From the NCBI GenBank assembly GCA_021462625.1, contig JAJNAU010000004.1, positions 1-57,695 on the forward strand: a stretch of 57,695 bases of DNA, in the 5' to 3' direction. The notes beneath the pieces are model-generated. The model searched no databases. It was not told the DNA's origin and saw only the letters and a list, made by a program, of their open reading frames with translations. This document shows, in pieces, positions 28,328 through 39,799 of this stretch (position 1 is its first letter; every line of letters begins with the position of its first letter). Source of the DNA: Shewanella sp. Lineage in GTDB: Bacteria; Pseudomonadota; Gammaproteobacteria; Enterobacterales; Shewanellaceae. The position numbers and the translations under genes are program-made.

Positions 28328-29761
28328 ATGACTTTTAAACACCTGTTGACGGCTTTGCTGTTCCTGCCTGCACTGTCGGGCTGCAACCCTGAGCCTGTCT
28401 CACCACCACCGCCAGCCGAACGCAGCGTGCTGCGGGTGGGGACGCTCTACGGCCCCCAAATCTACGTCAGCACCGGCCAGGGTCTCAGTGGCTTCGACTA
28501 TGAGCTTGCCGACAAATTTGCCCGCTATCTGGACAAACCGCTGAAGATGTTGCCCTACAGCTCTATCAAAGAGCTGTACCAGGCACTGAAGCGCGATGAC
28601 ATCGATATCATCGCCGCAGGCATGACCGACACCCCGGCCCGGCGTCAGCAGTTTCGACTGGGTCCACCTTTATATGAGGTGGATCAGGTGTTGGTCTACA
28701 AAGAAGGCAACAAACCTCAGGATGATCTGAATCAGCTGAGCAGCGGTTTAACTGTGCTAGCCGACTCCTCTTTTGTCGATACCCTGATCGAGCTCAAACA
28801 GCAATACCCGGATCTCAACTGGCAACAGGTGGTCGACAAAGACGGTGAAGAGCTGTTGGAAATGGTGGCTAACGGTGATATCCCCTATACCGTTGCCGAC
28901 TCGTCATCACTACAGATAAATCGCCGCTTCCTGCCAGAGCTGCGAATTGCGAGAGTACTGGAGACTAACCAGAGTGTGGTATGGCTATTGTCTCCCCGTG
29001 ACTCTGACAAGCTGATGAGTCAGTTGCTGACATTCTGGGATACCGAAAAGCGCAACGGTACCCTCGAACAGTTAAATGAGAAGTACTTTGGCCATGTGCA
29101 GCGGTTCGACTATGTAGACACCCGTGCCTTTATCCGCGCAGTGGACAGCAAGTTACCCAAGTACCGCCCCTGGTTTGAGGAACACGCCGGGGATTTGGAC
29201 TGGCGCAAACTGGCGGCCACCGCTTATCAGGAATCCCATTGGAATCCTCATGCCCGCTCCCCTACCGGAGTGCGTGGCATGATGATGCTGACTCTACCCA
29301 CGGCCAAGCAAATGGGAATAAGCAATCGCCTGGATCCGAACCAAAGTATCCGCGGCGGTGCCAAGTACCTGAGCAATATCCTCAGCCGTATGCCGGAGTC
29401 TATTCCAGAAGATCAGCGTATGTGGTTTGCTCTGGCATCCTACAACATCGGCATGGGCCATGTTGAAGATGCCCGCAAACTAGCGCAATCCATTGGGCTG
29501 AATCCCAGCAGCTGGGGGGATGTTAAACAGGTGCTGCCACTGCTGCAAAAGCGCAAACATTACAGCAAAACCCGCTATGGCTATGCCAGAGGCAGCGAAG
29601 CGGCGCATTATGTGGACAATATCCGGCGTTACTATGACACTCTGGTGTGGCTGGACAACCAGGCACAAACGGCAGCATCAACCCTGCCTGCACAGGAAAC
29701 AGAAAGTGTGAGCCTGGATACCGCTTCTGCGGCGACATATCACAGCACGTTGAATAAATAA
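28328..29761 (+). CDS. mltF: Membrane-bound lytic murein transglycosylase F
   Basis: 477-aa outer-membrane lipoprotein (lipobox LSGC). Residues about 38-270 are a solute-binding-protein-like domain ([31 protein letters not shown]), and about 290-450 an SLT lytic transglycosylase domain with the catalytic Glu in [27 protein letters not shown] and the later [13 protein letters not shown]. It cleaves peptidoglycan to 1,6-anhydro products. The track start at 28253 adds an unneeded 25 residues; ATG 28328 begins the signal peptide. Confidence 0.95.
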   Translation: MTFKHLLTALLFLPALSGCNPEPVSPPPPAERSVLRVGTLYGPQIYVSTGQGLSGFDYELADKFARYLDKPLKMLPYSSIKELYQALKRDDIDIIAAGMTDTPARRQQFRLGPPLYEVDQVLVYKEGNKPQDDLNQLSSGLTVLADSSFVDTLIELKQQYPDLNWQQVVDKDGEELLEMVANGDIPYTVADSSSLQINRRFLPELRIARVLETNQSVVWLLSPRDSDKLMSQLLTFWDTEKRNGTLEQLNEKYFGHVQRFDYVDTRAFIRAVDSKLPKYRPWFEEHAGDLDWRKLAATAYQESHWNPHARSPTGVRGMMMLTLPTAKQMGISNRLDPNQSIRGGAKYLSNILSRMPESIPEDQRMWFALASYNIGMGHVEDARKLAQSIGLNPSSWGDVKQVLPLLQKRKHYSKTRYGYARGSEAAHYVDNIRRYYDTLVWLDNQAQTAASTLPAQETESVSLDTASAATYHSTLNK

Positions 29762-29891
29762 TAAATTCCGCTGCACTTCATCTTTTCTTAATCAGGGATT
29801 GTGATAATGTGACTCTGAAGGACAAACGGTATTTCTCTGCTTTTTTTGGGTACTTACGCCCCAGAGGATAACCGTATTAGGAGAAAGAAGT

Positions 29892-30011
29892 ATGAAAAAA
29901 AGAATTATCAACAACGCCGCACGCCGCCGCACCAACCAGAAAGCCCGCCACCACCGGACATTGCACCGCCAAAAGCTGTTTTTCACCTTTCTTCAGCAAC
30001 AAGCAGCCTGA
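29892..30011 (+). CDS. Small highly basic 39-aa protein
   Basis: Too short for the ORF track. ATG 29892 is preceded by AGGAGA at 7-base spacing and encodes MKKRIINNAARRRTNQKARH then HRTLHRQKLFFTFLQQQAA, ending TGA at 30009. Thirteen of 39 residues are Arg, Lys or His. It is convergent with tadA (3-bp gap). The good ribosome-binding site suggests it is translated. No family recognised; a nucleic-acid-binding or ribosome-associated role would be a guess. Confidence 0.5.
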   Translation: MKKRIINNAARRRTNQKARHHRTLHRQKLFFTFLQQQAA

Positions 30012-30014
30012 CGC

Positions 30015-30533
<519 letters not shown>

Positions 30534-30720
30534 TCACCTCAATCCGAGAAATAGTCACCTATGGGGGGCAGGAGTATAGCAAGGCATCACCGCAGACCTC
30601 TACCGACAAGAAAAATAAAAACCATAATTCGTCAACAGCCTGTGGCTATGCTCAAACAAGCGCGGCCCCTCCCCCTTCATGCTTTCGTACTACTTGGTGC
30701 GTTTAATCTAAGCTTATCAA

Positions 30721-31444
30721 ATGACACCTAATTTTCCCCACTTACTGATCTGCGCTGGCCCGCATTCATCGCGACGCTAACCCTTGCCTTCTGGCTTTGG
30801 TTGCAGGCAAGCCACGCCCTACAGCGGCCAGATAATTGGTTGCTATTGATGCCAGTCCTTCTGCCATGCTGGTTTGGTCAGGATTACTGATGGCGGCCAC
30901 CAGAGTGGAGATCCCGGGCGTTCGATTCTACCTGTGCAGGGGTCTGTCATTGCAGTATCTGGCGGCATTACGCCTGCCTTGGTAATGCTTAAGCTTATGA
31001 GGCAATTGACAGAACACAGCCAGCTGCTCAGCGGGCTGGAGACCGCCAATTCGTTGGCTGTTCTGGCAAACAGCCGCAACACAGTCCAATCCCGTGCGAT
31101 GGCGGGCCATGCGCGCAAGGCGGCATAGCTGGTCATAGGCATTGATGACTTTGCGCTGCTGAAAACCACCCACGGCCTGGCATGCTGCGACTTTCAGCTT
31201 AATTAGTAACTTTATCCGCAAGCAGAACTGAGTCATCCGCTGGGGCGGCGAAGAGTTTATTATTGAGCTTGGTGCTGCTGATTTGAATACCGCCCGGGTC
31301 AAAGCCGTGCATCTCAGAATGACCATTGCTGAATATCCGTTTTGCTTTACCGGGCAACCGCTCAGGGTAACTGTAAGTATTGCTATCGCTAAATCCGATA
31401 ATCGTAAGCTGGCTTTATTGGCAGCCAAAACCACCATGGCCTAA
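30721..31444 (+). pseudogene. Decayed membrane-anchored GGDEF (diguanylate cyclase) gene
   Basis: Fragments in different frames line up in order along the plus strand. First a hydrophobic N-terminus (LRWPAFIATLTLAFWLWLQ... WLLLMPVLLPCWFG), then LETANSLAVLANSRNTVQSR (equivalent to the TLTGLPNR region), then LVIGIDDFALLKTTHG (equivalent to the metal-site LDIDHFK.IND.HG), then RWGGEEFIIEL (active GGEEF motif, 31238-31264) and VTVSIAIAKSDN. Several frameshifts and the stops TAG/TAA at about 31202 prevent expression. Stop TAA at 31442. This explains the nearly 1-kb gap after tadA. Confidence 0.75.
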
Positions 31445-31518
31445 CTACCCGGCAAGGGTAACCGGATCCACCTACACCAGGGGCTCCGGACGCTGCTAAC
31501 GAGACAACACAGTCCCAA

Positions 31519-32316
31519 TCAATTTGATTTTTTTGTGACACAAATGAGATTGTTGTCATCGCCAAAATGTCTAAGTGGCGATTTCAGATAAACGAATCTC
31601 GCTTCATACATCTTGTCAAGTTTTGAAAAATACTCTTTATACTTAACCATATCCGTTAGGTTAACATCTTCTATGATGTAAATACCATCCGATCGAAGAC
31701 TAGTGATCATATTCTCAAAGAAACACTTTCCAGCAAAAAATTCGTGCAAGCCATCGTCTATAATAATGTCAACGGAGTCTTCTACTAGTTCAGCAGCGCT
31801 CAAAAATTTTTTGATTGAATTGCTAGATGTTTGATCGCACTGAAATGTTTTTATCCTATCTTCGCTAAACAAGATATCGCCATCAATATCACAACCAATG
31901 ACACTCGAATTTGGAAAATAATCACGCCATATTCGAAGACTAGCGCCAGGCTTCCCATTCACACCCATCGATGATTTAAGATTTGGGTTATTGGTACCGA
32001 GCCCACATTCGACAACACTTCTAACATCATATCTCCTAAGCCCAAAAATAAGATCGTAAAAATCCGCGTAATTATGGCTTGGCCAATCGTAGGGATTTGA
32101 ATTGGAAGAAACACCACCTTTGTCAGAGCCATAAGTATTGCAGAGATTATTTATTGGTGACTCATCATATTTTTTGTACTGAACTGCAAAACCATAATCG
32201 AATATTTCTGATTTAAAGTCGATTTTTTTATTGGCGCGAAATGAAGAATACCTTCGGATAAAAAACCCAAAAAAAAGCAGTCGATCAATTTTAATTATTA
32301 TTTTTTTCAATAGCAT
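31519..32316 (-). CDS. AT-rich class I SAM-dependent methyltransferase
   Basis: 265-aa protein. A basic/hydrophobic N-terminus is followed by a Rossmann methyltransferase core (about 60-260) of the type found in macrolide/glycan O-methyltransferases and cephalosporin-hydroxylase-like proteins: NTYGSDKGG, YADFYDLIFG, VVECGLGTNN, ASLRIWRDYFPNSSVIGCDID, SVDIIIDDGLHEF, GIYIIEDVN. The acceptor is unknown; a surface sugar is the usual context. It is a lone gene between the decayed GGDEF gene and guaA, and its base composition is far more AT-rich than the neighbours, indicating recent transfer. Confidence 0.75.
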   Translation of the reverse strand: MLLKKIIIKIDRLLFFGFFIRRYSSFRANKKIDFKSEIFDYGFAVQYKKYDESPINNLCNTYGSDKGGVSSNSNPYDWPSHNYADFYDLIFGLRRYDVRSVVECGLGTNNPNLKSSMGVNGKPGASLRIWRDYFPNSSVIGCDIDGDILFSEDRIKTFQCDQTSSNSIKKFLSAAELVEDSVDIIIDDGLHEFFAGKCFFENMITSLRSDGIYIIEDVNLTDMVKYKEYFSKLDKMYEARFVYLKSPLRHFGDDNNLICVTKKSN

Positions 32317-32680
32317 ATCGCCATTTCCTCAATGTTGGGCTTAACTTTGGCAGGAATGTATCACATTCCCTCGCTACTTGTCAGGTCCCCGGTGATAGAT
32401 AGGCTCCACGGGAAATCTTATGCTCACAGAAAAGCTATAAACAGCACCTATCGTATTCTAACGTCCTTCAACTATCTCTTTGGTGCGTACCTCAATCTTT
32501 CTATGCTCCAAATAGATAGCGACAGCATCAGCAATCGAAACGGAAAATAACTTTCTGCCACACACCAAACTTGTTCTGTTGGATGATTGTTTTGCCGCCG
32601 TATATGTCTATCTATTCAGTGCTCAAAATCTACGCTTTGTAATAGTTGATGTAGGTCCTAACTTTGCTTCTAACATTAAA
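32317..32680. other. Non-coding AT-rich stretch
   Basis: I see no supported gene in this stretch between the methyltransferase start and the guaA terminator. ORFs 32332..32550 and 32579..32764 have no family pattern and no convincing ribosome-binding sites. It should contain the methyltransferase promoter and shares that gene's AT bias, so it is probably part of the same transferred segment. Confidence 0.5.
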
Positions 32681-32712
32681 GAAAAAAGCCAACAGATCCA
32701 ACCATTGGCTTT
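32681..32712 (-). terminator. Intrinsic terminator of guaBA
   Basis: AAAGCCAA / TTGGCTTT stem; on the minus strand it is followed by TTTTTTCTTT. About 60 bp downstream of the guaA stop. Confidence 0.8.
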
Positions 32713-32774
32713 CGATGCCTATAACAACTTATCAACTAAAATACCTATAAAATCAGTACGTTAGAATTTTTGAG

Positions 32775-34352
32775 CTACTCCCACTCAATCGTCGCTGGTG
32801 GTTTACCGGAGATGTCATACACCACGCGAGAGATACCATCCACTTCGTTGATGATGCGGTTGGATACCCGCCCCAGGAAGTCGTATCGCAGATCTGCCGA
32901 GTGAGCCGTCATCAAGTCGATGGTTTCTACCGCGCGCAGAGATACAACCCAGTCGTACTTACGGCCATCGCCCATTACCCCCACAGAGCGAACCGGCAGG
33001 AACACGGTAAATGCCTGAGAAACCTTGTTGTACAAATCTGCCTTGTGCAACTCTTCAATGAAGATAGCATCGGCGCGACGCAGCAGGTCACAGTACTCTT
33101 TCTTGATTTCGCCCAGTACGCGAACACCCAGACCAGGACCCGGGAACGGGTGACGGTACAGCATGTCGTATGGCAAACCCAGTTCCAGGCCGATTTTGCG
33201 AACTTCATCTTTGAACAGTTCACGCAGCGGCTCAACCAGACCCAGCTCCATATCTTCCGGCAGACCACCCACGTTGTGGTGTGATTTAATCACATGGGCT
33301 TTGCCGGTGGCGCTGCCAGCAGATTCAATCACATCCGGGTAGATGGTGCCCTGAGCCAGCCACTTGGCATTAACGCGCTTGGAAGCTTCTTCATCGAAGA
33401 TTTCCACGAACACGCGGCCGATAATCTTACGCTTGGCTTCTGGATCGTTTTCGCCTTTCAGCGCTTCCAGGAAGCGGCTTTCTGCATTCACATGGATAAT
33501 GTTCAGACCGAAGTGACTGCCAAACATATCCATTACCTGATGCGCTTCGTTCAAACGCAACAGACCATTGTCGACAAATACACAGGTCAGCTTGTCACCG
33601 ATAGCACGATGCAGCAGCATGGCTGTGACAGAGGAATCCACACCACCTGACAGGCCCAAGATCACTTCCTGATCGCCCACCTGCTGTTTGATACGCTCAA
33701 CCGCATCTTCAATGATAGAAGCTGGTTGCCACTTAGCCTCACAGCCACAGATACTCAGGGTGAAGTGCTGCAGCATACGCAAACCCTGACGGGTATGAGT
33801 TACTTCAGGGTGGAATTGCACGCCGTAGAATTTCTTCTCTTCGTTGGCCATTACCGCAAACGGACAGGTTTCAGTCTGGGCAACCTGCACAAATCCCGGT
33901 GGAATTTCGGCAACTTTGTCGCCGTGGCTCATCCATACATCCAACAGTGGATTGCCGGCATCGCTGATACCGTCTTCGATACAGCTGAGCAGCGCACATT
34001 GAGCCAGCACTTCAACCTGTGCATAGCCGAATTCGGCTTCGCCCACACCTTTGATCACTTTACCGCCGAGCTGCTCAGACATGGTCTGCATGCCGTAGCA
34101 AATGCCCAGTACAGGAACACCGGCGTTAAACACATACTCAGGAGCCCGGGGTGAACCCGCTTGGGTAACACTCTCCGGACCACCGGCCAAAATGATACCG
34201 TTGGGAGCAAATTCACGGAGTTGCGCTTCGGTCACATCCCATGCCCACAGTTCGCAGTACACACCAATTTCGCGGATACGACGGGCGATCAGTTGGGTGT
34301 ACTGAGAGCCGAAGTCAAGGATGAGTATCTTGTGCTCATGAATATCGTTCAT
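32775..34352 (-). CDS. guaA: GMP synthase (glutamine-hydrolysing)
   Basis: 525-aa enzyme, same length as E. coli GuaA, converting XMP to GMP with ATP and glutamine. N-terminal class I glutaminase with [12 protein letters not shown] (nucleophile Cys) and [15 protein letters not shown] pyrophosphatase P-loop [15 protein letters not shown], and the C-terminal dimerisation domain ending [10 protein letters not shown]. Second gene of guaBA, about 120 bp after guaB. Confidence 0.98.
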   Translation of the reverse strand: MNDIHEHKILILDFGSQYTQLIARRIREIGVYCELWAWDVTEAQLREFAPNGIILAGGPESVTQAGSPRAPEYVFNAGVPVLGICYGMQTMSEQLGGKVIKGVGEAEFGYAQVEVLAQCALLSCIEDGISDAGNPLLDVWMSHGDKVAEIPPGFVQVAQTETCPFAVMANEEKKFYGVQFHPEVTHTRQGLRMLQHFTLSICGCEAKWQPASIIEDAVERIKQQVGDQEVILGLSGGVDSSVTAMLLHRAIGDKLTCVFVDNGLLRLNEAHQVMDMFGSHFGLNIIHVNAESRFLEALKGENDPEAKRKIIGRVFVEIFDEEASKRVNAKWLAQGTIYPDVIESAGSATGKAHVIKSHHNVGGLPEDMELGLVEPLRELFKDEVRKIGLELGLPYDMLYRHPFPGPGLGVRVLGEIKKEYCDLLRRADAIFIEELHKADLYNKVSQAFTVFLPVRSVGVMGDGRKYDWVVSLRAVETIDLMTAHSADLRYDFLGRVSNRIINEVDGISRVVYDISGKPPATIEWE

Positions 34353-34473
34353 GGAAAACCTTCATCAATATTTATCAACGCCTTTTACTGGCTTTTCTAA
34401 TAAGGGCGACCCAGGTCGCCCGACAGACAGTTGCAACAGCGGAACAAACCCGCAGTACAGCCATCTTCAATCA

Positions 34474-35940
34474 TTAGCCGCGGCTGCGGTAATTTGGTGC
34501 TTCTTTGATGATGGTCACATCGTGAACATGGGATTCACCCATACCAGCAGAAGTCACTTTGACAAATTCAGCCTTGGTATTCAGCTCGTGAATAGTGCCA
34601 CAGCCAGTCAGCCCCATGCAGGAGCGCAGGCCGCCCATATGCTGGTGAATGATCTCTTTCAGCTTGCCTTTATAAGGTACGCGGCCCTCGATACCCTCAG
34701 GTACCAGTTTGTCAGCAGCATTATCTGTCTGGAAGTAACGGTCAGAAGAACCCTCAGACATAGCGCCCAAAGAGCCCATGCCGCGATAAGACTTGTAAGC
34801 ACGGCCCTGATACAGTTCAACTTCACCTGGCGCTTCATCAGTACCGGCAAACATAGAGCCAGCCATAATACAGGAGGCACCGGCAGCCAAAGCTTTAGCC
34901 AGATCACCTGAGTAACGGATACCGCCATCGGCGATAACCGGAATGCCCCTGCCCTGCAGCGCGTCGACGGCGTCAGATACCGCAGTGATCTGAGGTACAC
35001 CCACGCCGGTTACGATACGGGTAGTACAAATGGAGCCAGGGCCAATACCGACTTTAACCGCGTTTACACCGGCTTCAACCAGCGCAAGTGCACCTTCGGC
35101 AGTCGCCACATTGCCACCGATAATTTGCAGTTCAGGGTACTTGGTACGGGTACCACGGATACGCTGCAACACCCCTTCTGAATGGCCGTGGGAGGAATCA
35201 ATCAGCAGCACGTCAACACCGGCTTTCACCAGCGCATCAACACGCTCTTCATTACCGGGACCAGCACCCACAGCAGCTCCCACACGCAGACGACCGAACT
35301 CGTCTTTACAGGCGTTTGGTTTACGCTCGGCCTTCTCGAAGTCTTTAACAGTGATAAGACCAGTCAGCTTGAAGCTGTCATCCACAACCAGGATCTTCTC
35401 GATACGGTTGGCGTGCATCAGACGCTGAACTTCTGCACGGGCAGTACCTTCCAGTACTGTCACCAGACGGCTTTTTGGCGTCATCACCTCAGCAACGGTT
35501 TTATCCCAGTCGGTGATAAAACGCACATCACGACCAGTGATGATCCCGACCAGTTCATTGGCTTCGTTCACAACCGGGTACCCGGCAAAACCGTTTTTGG
35601 CCGTCAGTTCACGCAGTTGCGCCAGCGTGGTTTCCGGGGTTACAGTCACAGGCTGAGCCACCACACCGGCTTCATAGATTTTTACGCGGCGAACTTCTTC
35701 GGCCTGCTGCTCAATGCTCATATTCTTATGAATAAACCCCAGGCCGCCTTCCTGCGCCATGGCGATCGCCAGCCGAGCTTCGGTCACCGTATCCATGGCA
35801 GCGGACACCAGAGGAATATTCAGGCTGATTTTGTCGGTCAGACGGGTGTTGAGATTGGCAGTGTTAGGGAGAATAGTGGAATGAGCAGGGACAAGCAGAA
35901 CATCGTCAAAGGTAAGGGCTTCTTTTTTTAATCGTAGCAT
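34474..35940 (-). CDS. guaB: IMP dehydrogenase
   Basis: 488-aa enzyme making XMP from IMP and NAD, the rate-limiting guanine step. TIM barrel with inserted CBS pair (about 95-205, [14 protein letters not shown] and [13 protein letters not shown]), catalytic loop [18 protein letters not shown], and the flap ending [12 protein letters not shown]-terminus [13 protein letters not shown] is typical. Divergent from xseA with a 120-bp intergenic region, as in many gammaproteobacteria. Confidence 0.98.
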   Translation of the reverse strand: MLRLKKEALTFDDVLLVPAHSTILPNTANLNTRLTDKISLNIPLVSAAMDTVTEARLAIAMAQEGGLGFIHKNMSIEQQAEEVRRVKIYEAGVVAQPVTVTPETTLAQLRELTAKNGFAGYPVVNEANELVGIITGRDVRFITDWDKTVAEVMTPKSRLVTVLEGTARAEVQRLMHANRIEKILVVDDSFKLTGLITVKDFEKAERKPNACKDEFGRLRVGAAVGAGPGNEERVDALVKAGVDVLLIDSSHGHSEGVLQRIRGTRTKYPELQIIGGNVATAEGALALVEAGVNAVKVGIGPGSICTTRIVTGVGVPQITAVSDAVDALQGRGIPVIADGGIRYSGDLAKALAAGASCIMAGSMFAGTDEAPGEVELYQGRAYKSYRGMGSLGAMSEGSSDRYFQTDNAADKLVPEGIEGRVPYKGKLKEIIHQHMGGLRSCMGLTGCGTIHELNTKAEFVKVTSAGMGESHVHDVTIIKEAPNYRSRG

Positions 35941-36060
35941 GGCAACATCTCCCTATTTATATGGATTTCGAAGGTGAAATATTGCGGCGGCATTATACCT
36001 TGCGTCTTCCACTTGGTAAATGGAAAATTGTAAAAATCGGACGTTTTCGCTGGAAAGGCC

Positions 36061-37398
36061 ATGCAACTCCCTAAAAACAATATTTATACCGTCTCCCGTT
36101 TAAACGGCGAAATCCGTCAATTGCTGGAAGGCCAACTGGGCAAAATTTGGCTCAATGGTGAAATTTCCAACTTTTCGGCGCCGGGTTCGGGTCACTGGTA
36201 TCTAACCCTCAAGGACAGCCGCTCACAAATCCGCTGCGCCATGTTCAGGGGCCGCAATCAGAGTGTCACTTTTCGCCCTGCCAATGGTCAGCAGGTGCTG
36301 GTGCGCGGCACCATCAGCGTGTATGAGCCCAGAGGCGACTACCAACTCTTGATTGAATCCATGCTGCCCGCCGGTGACGGCCTGCTGGCACAGCAATATG
36401 AAGCGCTGAAAATGCAACTGGCGGCCCAGGGACTGTTCGCTCAGGACACCAAAAGACCACTGCCGGATAAGATCCAGCGGATTGGTGTAATCACCTCTCC
36501 CACCGGCGCCGCGATCCGTGATGTACTGCATGTACTTGCTCGGCGTGATCCCTCTATCGAAGTGGTGATCTACCCGGCACAGGTACAGGGAGAAGCCGCT
36601 ACCCAAACTATTATTCAGGCACTGAATATCGCCAACCGACGGCTGGAAGTAGATGTACTGCTGCTGACAAGAGGTGGCGGTTCACTGGAGGATCTCTGGT
36701 GTTTCAACTCAGAAGCCCTCGCCCACGCCATCTACAACTCCGCTTTGCCTGTAGTGAGTGCCGTGGGCCATGAAGTTGATACCACCATCGCCGACTATGT
36801 GGCTGACGTACGAGCGCCCACCCCCTCTGCCGGGGCAGAGCTGTTATCCAAGGACAAAGGTAATAAACTGCAAAAGCTGGCAGTGGCAGCAAGCCGTCTG
36901 CAAACCGGCTGGGATCATTATCATCTCAAGTCGGAGCGGCGCCTGAACTTACTGCAGCACAGACTGACGCTGCAAGATCCAGTGCGCACTCTGCAGCAAC
37001 TGGCGCAAGGTTTCGATGAGATGCAATTGCGGCTGGAAGGAGCGCTGGCTCGGCGCTTAAGTCAGCTGTCGCTCAGGCAGCAAAAACTTGCCGGCAGGCT
37101 GCAACAGCAGTCGCCCAGGCACCGGCTTGAAGCCGGGCAAAGCCGCCTTGGTTATCTGAGTAGAAACCTTAACGAAGCCATGATGCACAGGCTGGAAAAA
37201 GCCAGTGAGAAGTTGCAACATCAGGCCGGCATGCTGGGCAGCGTCAGCCCTCTGGGCACCCTGAGCCGGGGTTACAGTATTACCTCAGATGCAGATGGTC
37301 AGGTGCTGGACGATGCCGCCAAGGTCAGGGTCGGTGACACACTGCGCACCCGTCTGAAACAGGGGGAGCTGCAATCCACTGTCACCAAGGTGCTCTGA
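36061..37398 (+). CDS. xseA: Exodeoxyribonuclease VII large subunit
   Basis: 445-aa protein: N-terminal OB-fold ([51 protein letters not shown]), the catalytic domain ([25 protein letters not shown] ... [22 protein letters not shown] ... [29 protein letters not shown]), a long coiled-coil (about 270-370) and a C-terminal segment [10 protein letters not shown]. With XseB it degrades single-stranded DNA. XseB is not encoded here. Confidence 0.97.
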   Translation: MQLPKNNIYTVSRLNGEIRQLLEGQLGKIWLNGEISNFSAPGSGHWYLTLKDSRSQIRCAMFRGRNQSVTFRPANGQQVLVRGTISVYEPRGDYQLLIESMLPAGDGLLAQQYEALKMQLAAQGLFAQDTKRPLPDKIQRIGVITSPTGAAIRDVLHVLARRDPSIEVVIYPAQVQGEAATQTIIQALNIANRRLEVDVLLLTRGGGSLEDLWCFNSEALAHAIYNSALPVVSAVGHEVDTTIADYVADVRAPTPSAGAELLSKDKGNKLQKLAVAASRLQTGWDHYHLKSERRLNLLQHRLTLQDPVRTLQQLAQGFDEMQLRLEGALARRLSQLSLRQQKLAGRLQQQSPRHRLEAGQSRLGYLSRNLNEAMMHRLEKASEKLQHQAGMLGSVSPLGTLSRGYSITSDADGQVLDDAAKVRVGDTLRTRLKQGELQSTVTKVL

Positions 37399-37409
37399 GC
37401 TTTAAAAAG

Positions 37410-37427
37410 GGCTCCCTCCAAGGAGCC
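37410..37427 (+). terminator. Terminator of xseA
   Basis: GGCTCC-CTCCAA-GGAGCC hairpin 11 bp after the xseA stop; TTTT follows only after 7 bases, so it is moderately strong. Confidence 0.55.
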
Positions 37428-37561
37428 GCTATCTTTTACCTTCTGACAAAACACCTTAATATCAGCAGAGTCCAATCGATTGGTCATTTCTGCAATATTT
37501 TTCTCGTCAGAGGCAGTGGCTTACCAATAGCCCCCATGAAACATGGACTTTCAGGGAGTAA

Positions 37562-37672
37562 TTGACGAAGAATTTTAAGAAATTGACCCGTTCCCTGCTG
37601 ACAGCAGGCTTGATGTCGGTCAACCTCAACTGCCTTGCCGGCAACTGGCAGTTAGCTGGCATTCGACAGTAG
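37562..37672 (+). pseudogene. Fragment of a secreted protein gene
   Basis: TTG 37562, with AGGGAG just upstream, encodes a well-formed signal peptide MTKNFKKLTRSLLTAGLMSVNLNCLA followed by GNWQLAGIRQ and a TAG. A secreted product of only about 10 residues is unlikely, so this looks like the 5' stub of a truncated gene. No family recognised. The rest of the gap 37428-37779 holds only a hairpin. Confidence 0.3.
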
Positions 37673-37699
37673 ATTCCTATCGGCGACCAAGCAGTTTAA

Positions 37700-37730
37700 A
37701 AAAGCTCGCATTGGGAAAATGCGGACTTTT
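37700..37730 (-). terminator. Hairpin terminator downstream of the PAS/HTH regulator gene
   Basis: AAAAG-CT-CGCATT / AATGCG-GA-CTTTT stem with loop GGGAA, A/T runs at both bases, so it could work in both directions. About 50 bp beyond the regulator stop at 37780. Confidence 0.6.
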
Positions 37731-37779
37731 GCTAAAACTAAACGCTAACACTGTTTAAATGGAACTTTTTAAACCTTTC

Positions 37780-38436
37780 CTACAAATTGGCCTTCAACTC
37801 CCGCAGATAGCGATAGATGGAATGTACTGAGATGTCCAGTCGATTGGCCGCCACCTGTGCACTGTCTTTAAACTCAAAAATACCCAGCTCATAGAGTTGA
37901 GTCACTATCTCGCGGCTCTTCTTCGACGGCGGAATTTCAGCATTCCCCCGTACATCCGTTGCCACCCCATCAATGGTAGAATGCAATGCCTCATCTATAT
38001 TGCGGGCAAATACCTCGGGAGACTGGGCCACTTCTGCGCTCAGCATATTATCGGGCAGCATAGTGCGCAGCACAGATTGCAACGGTGCATCCATATCTGC
38101 ATTGATACAGAGCAGTGCGATAGCCTTGTTCTGACTGTTGCGGATCACAGTCGTGGTGGACCGCAGGGTCTTACCATTGGCACACTTAGTTAGATAAGAA
38201 GCGGAAATATCCTGACCTGTTTTGAGTTTCAGCATCGCCAGATTGGTGATCGGCGCACCAACACTGCGGCCAGTAATATGACCGTTGGCAATTTTGATGA
38301 CTGAGGGATCTCTGGCATCCAGACTGTGAAGTACCACTTCGGCATGCTCGCCATACATGGCGGCAATACCATCGACGACATTCTCCATCGCCTTGAGAAT
38401 TTCAAAATCGCTCTGACTCAGTTCCTGCAGTTTCAC
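37780..38436 (-). CDS. YheO/DauR-like PAS and HTH transcriptional regulator
   Basis: 218-aa regulator: N-terminal YheO-type PAS-like domain (about 10-120: FEILKAMENVVDGIAAMYGEHAEVVLHSLDARDPSVIKIANGHITGRSVGAPITNLAM), and a C-terminal HTH (about 175-215: SREIVTQLYELGIFEFKDSAQVAANRLDISVHSIYRYLREL). The start is GTG with TAAGGAG at 5-base spacing. Relatives such as DauR control amino-acid catabolism genes. It follows the cyuA-like gene on the same strand after 63 bp, so it probably regulates this cysteine/amino-acid cluster; the effector is unknown. Confidence 0.82.
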   Translation of the reverse strand: MKLQELSQSDFEILKAMENVVDGIAAMYGEHAEVVLHSLDARDPSVIKIANGHITGRSVGAPITNLAMLKLKTGQDISASYLTKCANGKTLRSTTTVIRNSQNKAIALLCINADMDAPLQSVLRTMLPDNMLSAEVAQSPEVFARNIDEALHSTIDGVATDVRGNAEIPPSKKSREIVTQLYELGIFEFKDSAQVAANRLDISVHSIYRYLRELKANL

Positions 38437-38454
38437 TCACGCTCCTTACCATAA

Positions 38455-38475
38455 AGCCCCGGAGCTACCGGGGCT
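38455..38475 (-). terminator. Hairpin between cyuA-like gene and regulator gene
   Basis: AGCCCCGG / CCGGGGCT with a 5-base loop, followed on the minus strand by only TTTAT. Probably a partial terminator or mRNA-stability hairpin within an operon. Confidence 0.4.
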
Positions 38476-38499
38476 GGTTTATCTCGCTCGAGGCCGGAC

Positions 38500-39774
38500 T
38501 TAGGCCGACATAATGTTAATAATGGTGCTGTCCGTTGTGGACATACCATGGCTGACCATCTGGCCGATATTACGGATAGTTTGCTCAACGTCTGCGGCAA
38601 TAATGCCCTGACCGGAAACACTATGACAATTCAAAGCCATCAGAAACGCCCGCACTGCAGCACAGGAAGAGGTGCTGACCTTCATGGCACAGGACGCTTT
38701 GGCACCATCACATATCATGCCGGAACTGTCACTGATCACATTCTGAATGGCATAACAGGATTGCTCAAAGCTACCGCCCGCCAGATATACCATCGCCATA
38801 GACGCAGCGGCACTGGTTACTGTGTTGCCACAGAAGGCAGACAAAGGTGGATAGTGAGACTTAATATAGATAGCGCTCAGATGGCTCATGATCAGTGCTC
38901 TGGCCAACTGTTCATCGCTGCATTGATAACGCTGGGCGGTGATCACCACTGGAATAGTCGCCGCAATTCCCTGATTGCCGGAGCCAAAGTTACTCATGGC
39001 TGGCAGAGATGCGCCCCCCATGCGGGCATCTGATGCTGCTGCGGTACACATCACGATCTTGTTCAGCAGATCTTCAGCCAACATACCCTCATCAATGCTC
39101 TTTTTTATGGTACGGCCGACTTCAAGACCGTAGGAACGCGCCATCCCTTCATCCGACAGGCGGGTGTTCAGATCAGAGGCTTTGAGAATAAATTTAATAC
39201 GGTCGAAATCGACTTGGGTGGCAAAATCGTAGATGGCTGCAATACTGATATCCACACCATCGCAGATAGAACCTGTCGCCGTCTTGGTACTGGGCTCGAC
39301 GGCATAGATCACCTCACCATCAAGCTGTTTTTCCACTACCAGGGTATGACCCCCGCTGATGCAAACCAGCGCTTCCCGACCCTGACCACGGGCAATAACG
39401 CAACAGTAGATAAACTCATCAGTTTCAGTACGCCTTACCGATACCTTACCGGCATCGATCATCATCTGAGCACTGGCTACCTGCTCGGGGGTGATTTTAG
39501 CCAATACTTCCAGTCCGGCTTCGCTGTCTCCGGCGAGTGCTCCGGTTGCGGCGGCAATCGCCAGACCGATTTTCCCGGTCCCCGGCACAAACACACCCAT
39601 CGAATTCTTGTACAGGTTGTCAGATACCAATACCTCCAGTGATTCGGGCGCAGCGCCCAGGGTATCGGCCGCAACGGCGGATGCATAAGCTGCGGCGATT
39701 GGTTCGGTACAACCCAACGCCGGTTTCACCACCTGATTAATAATATCTATATATTGCTGCCATTCTTGTTTCAT
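38500..39774 (-). CDS. L-cysteine desulfidase-like protein (CyuA/YhaM family)
   Basis: 424-aa protein of the UPF0597/serine-dehydratase-alpha-like family. E. coli CyuA (YhaM) is the main anaerobic cysteine desulfidase, giving pyruvate, ammonia and sulfide. Seen: N-terminal [19 protein letters not shown] (iron-sulfur Cys), [18 protein letters not shown], and [14 protein letters not shown] with further Cys residues in [10 protein letters not shown] and [14 protein letters not shown], consistent with an oxygen-labile 4Fe-4S centre. The track start at 39915 adds 47 non-conserved residues; ATG 39774 has AGAGG at 8 bases. Confidence 0.85.
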   Translation of the reverse strand: MKQEWQQYIDIINQVVKPALGCTEPIAAAYASAVAADTLGAAPESLEVLVSDNLYKNSMGVFVPGTGKIGLAIAAATGALAGDSEAGLEVLAKITPEQVASAQMMIDAGKVSVRRTETDEFIYCCVIARGQGREALVCISGGHTLVVEKQLDGEVIYAVEPSTKTATGSICDGVDISIAAIYDFATQVDFDRIKFILKASDLNTRLSDEGMARSYGLEVGRTIKKSIDEGMLAEDLLNKIVMCTAAASDARMGGASLPAMSNFGSGNQGIAATIPVVITAQRYQCSDEQLARALIMSHLSAIYIKSHYPPLSAFCGNTVTSAAASMAMVYLAGGSFEQSCYAIQNVISDSSGMICDGAKASCAMKVSTSSCAAVRAFLMALNCHSVSGQGIIAADVEQTIRNIGQMVSHGMSTTDSTIINIMSA

Positions 39775-39799
39775 GGGATTAGCCTCTGTGCGGGTACCT

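Noticed and set aside
36030-36058. PurR box in the guaB/xseA gap (ACGTTTTCGCT)
   Set aside because: Only a partial match to one half of ACGCAAACGTTTGCGT; not convincing.
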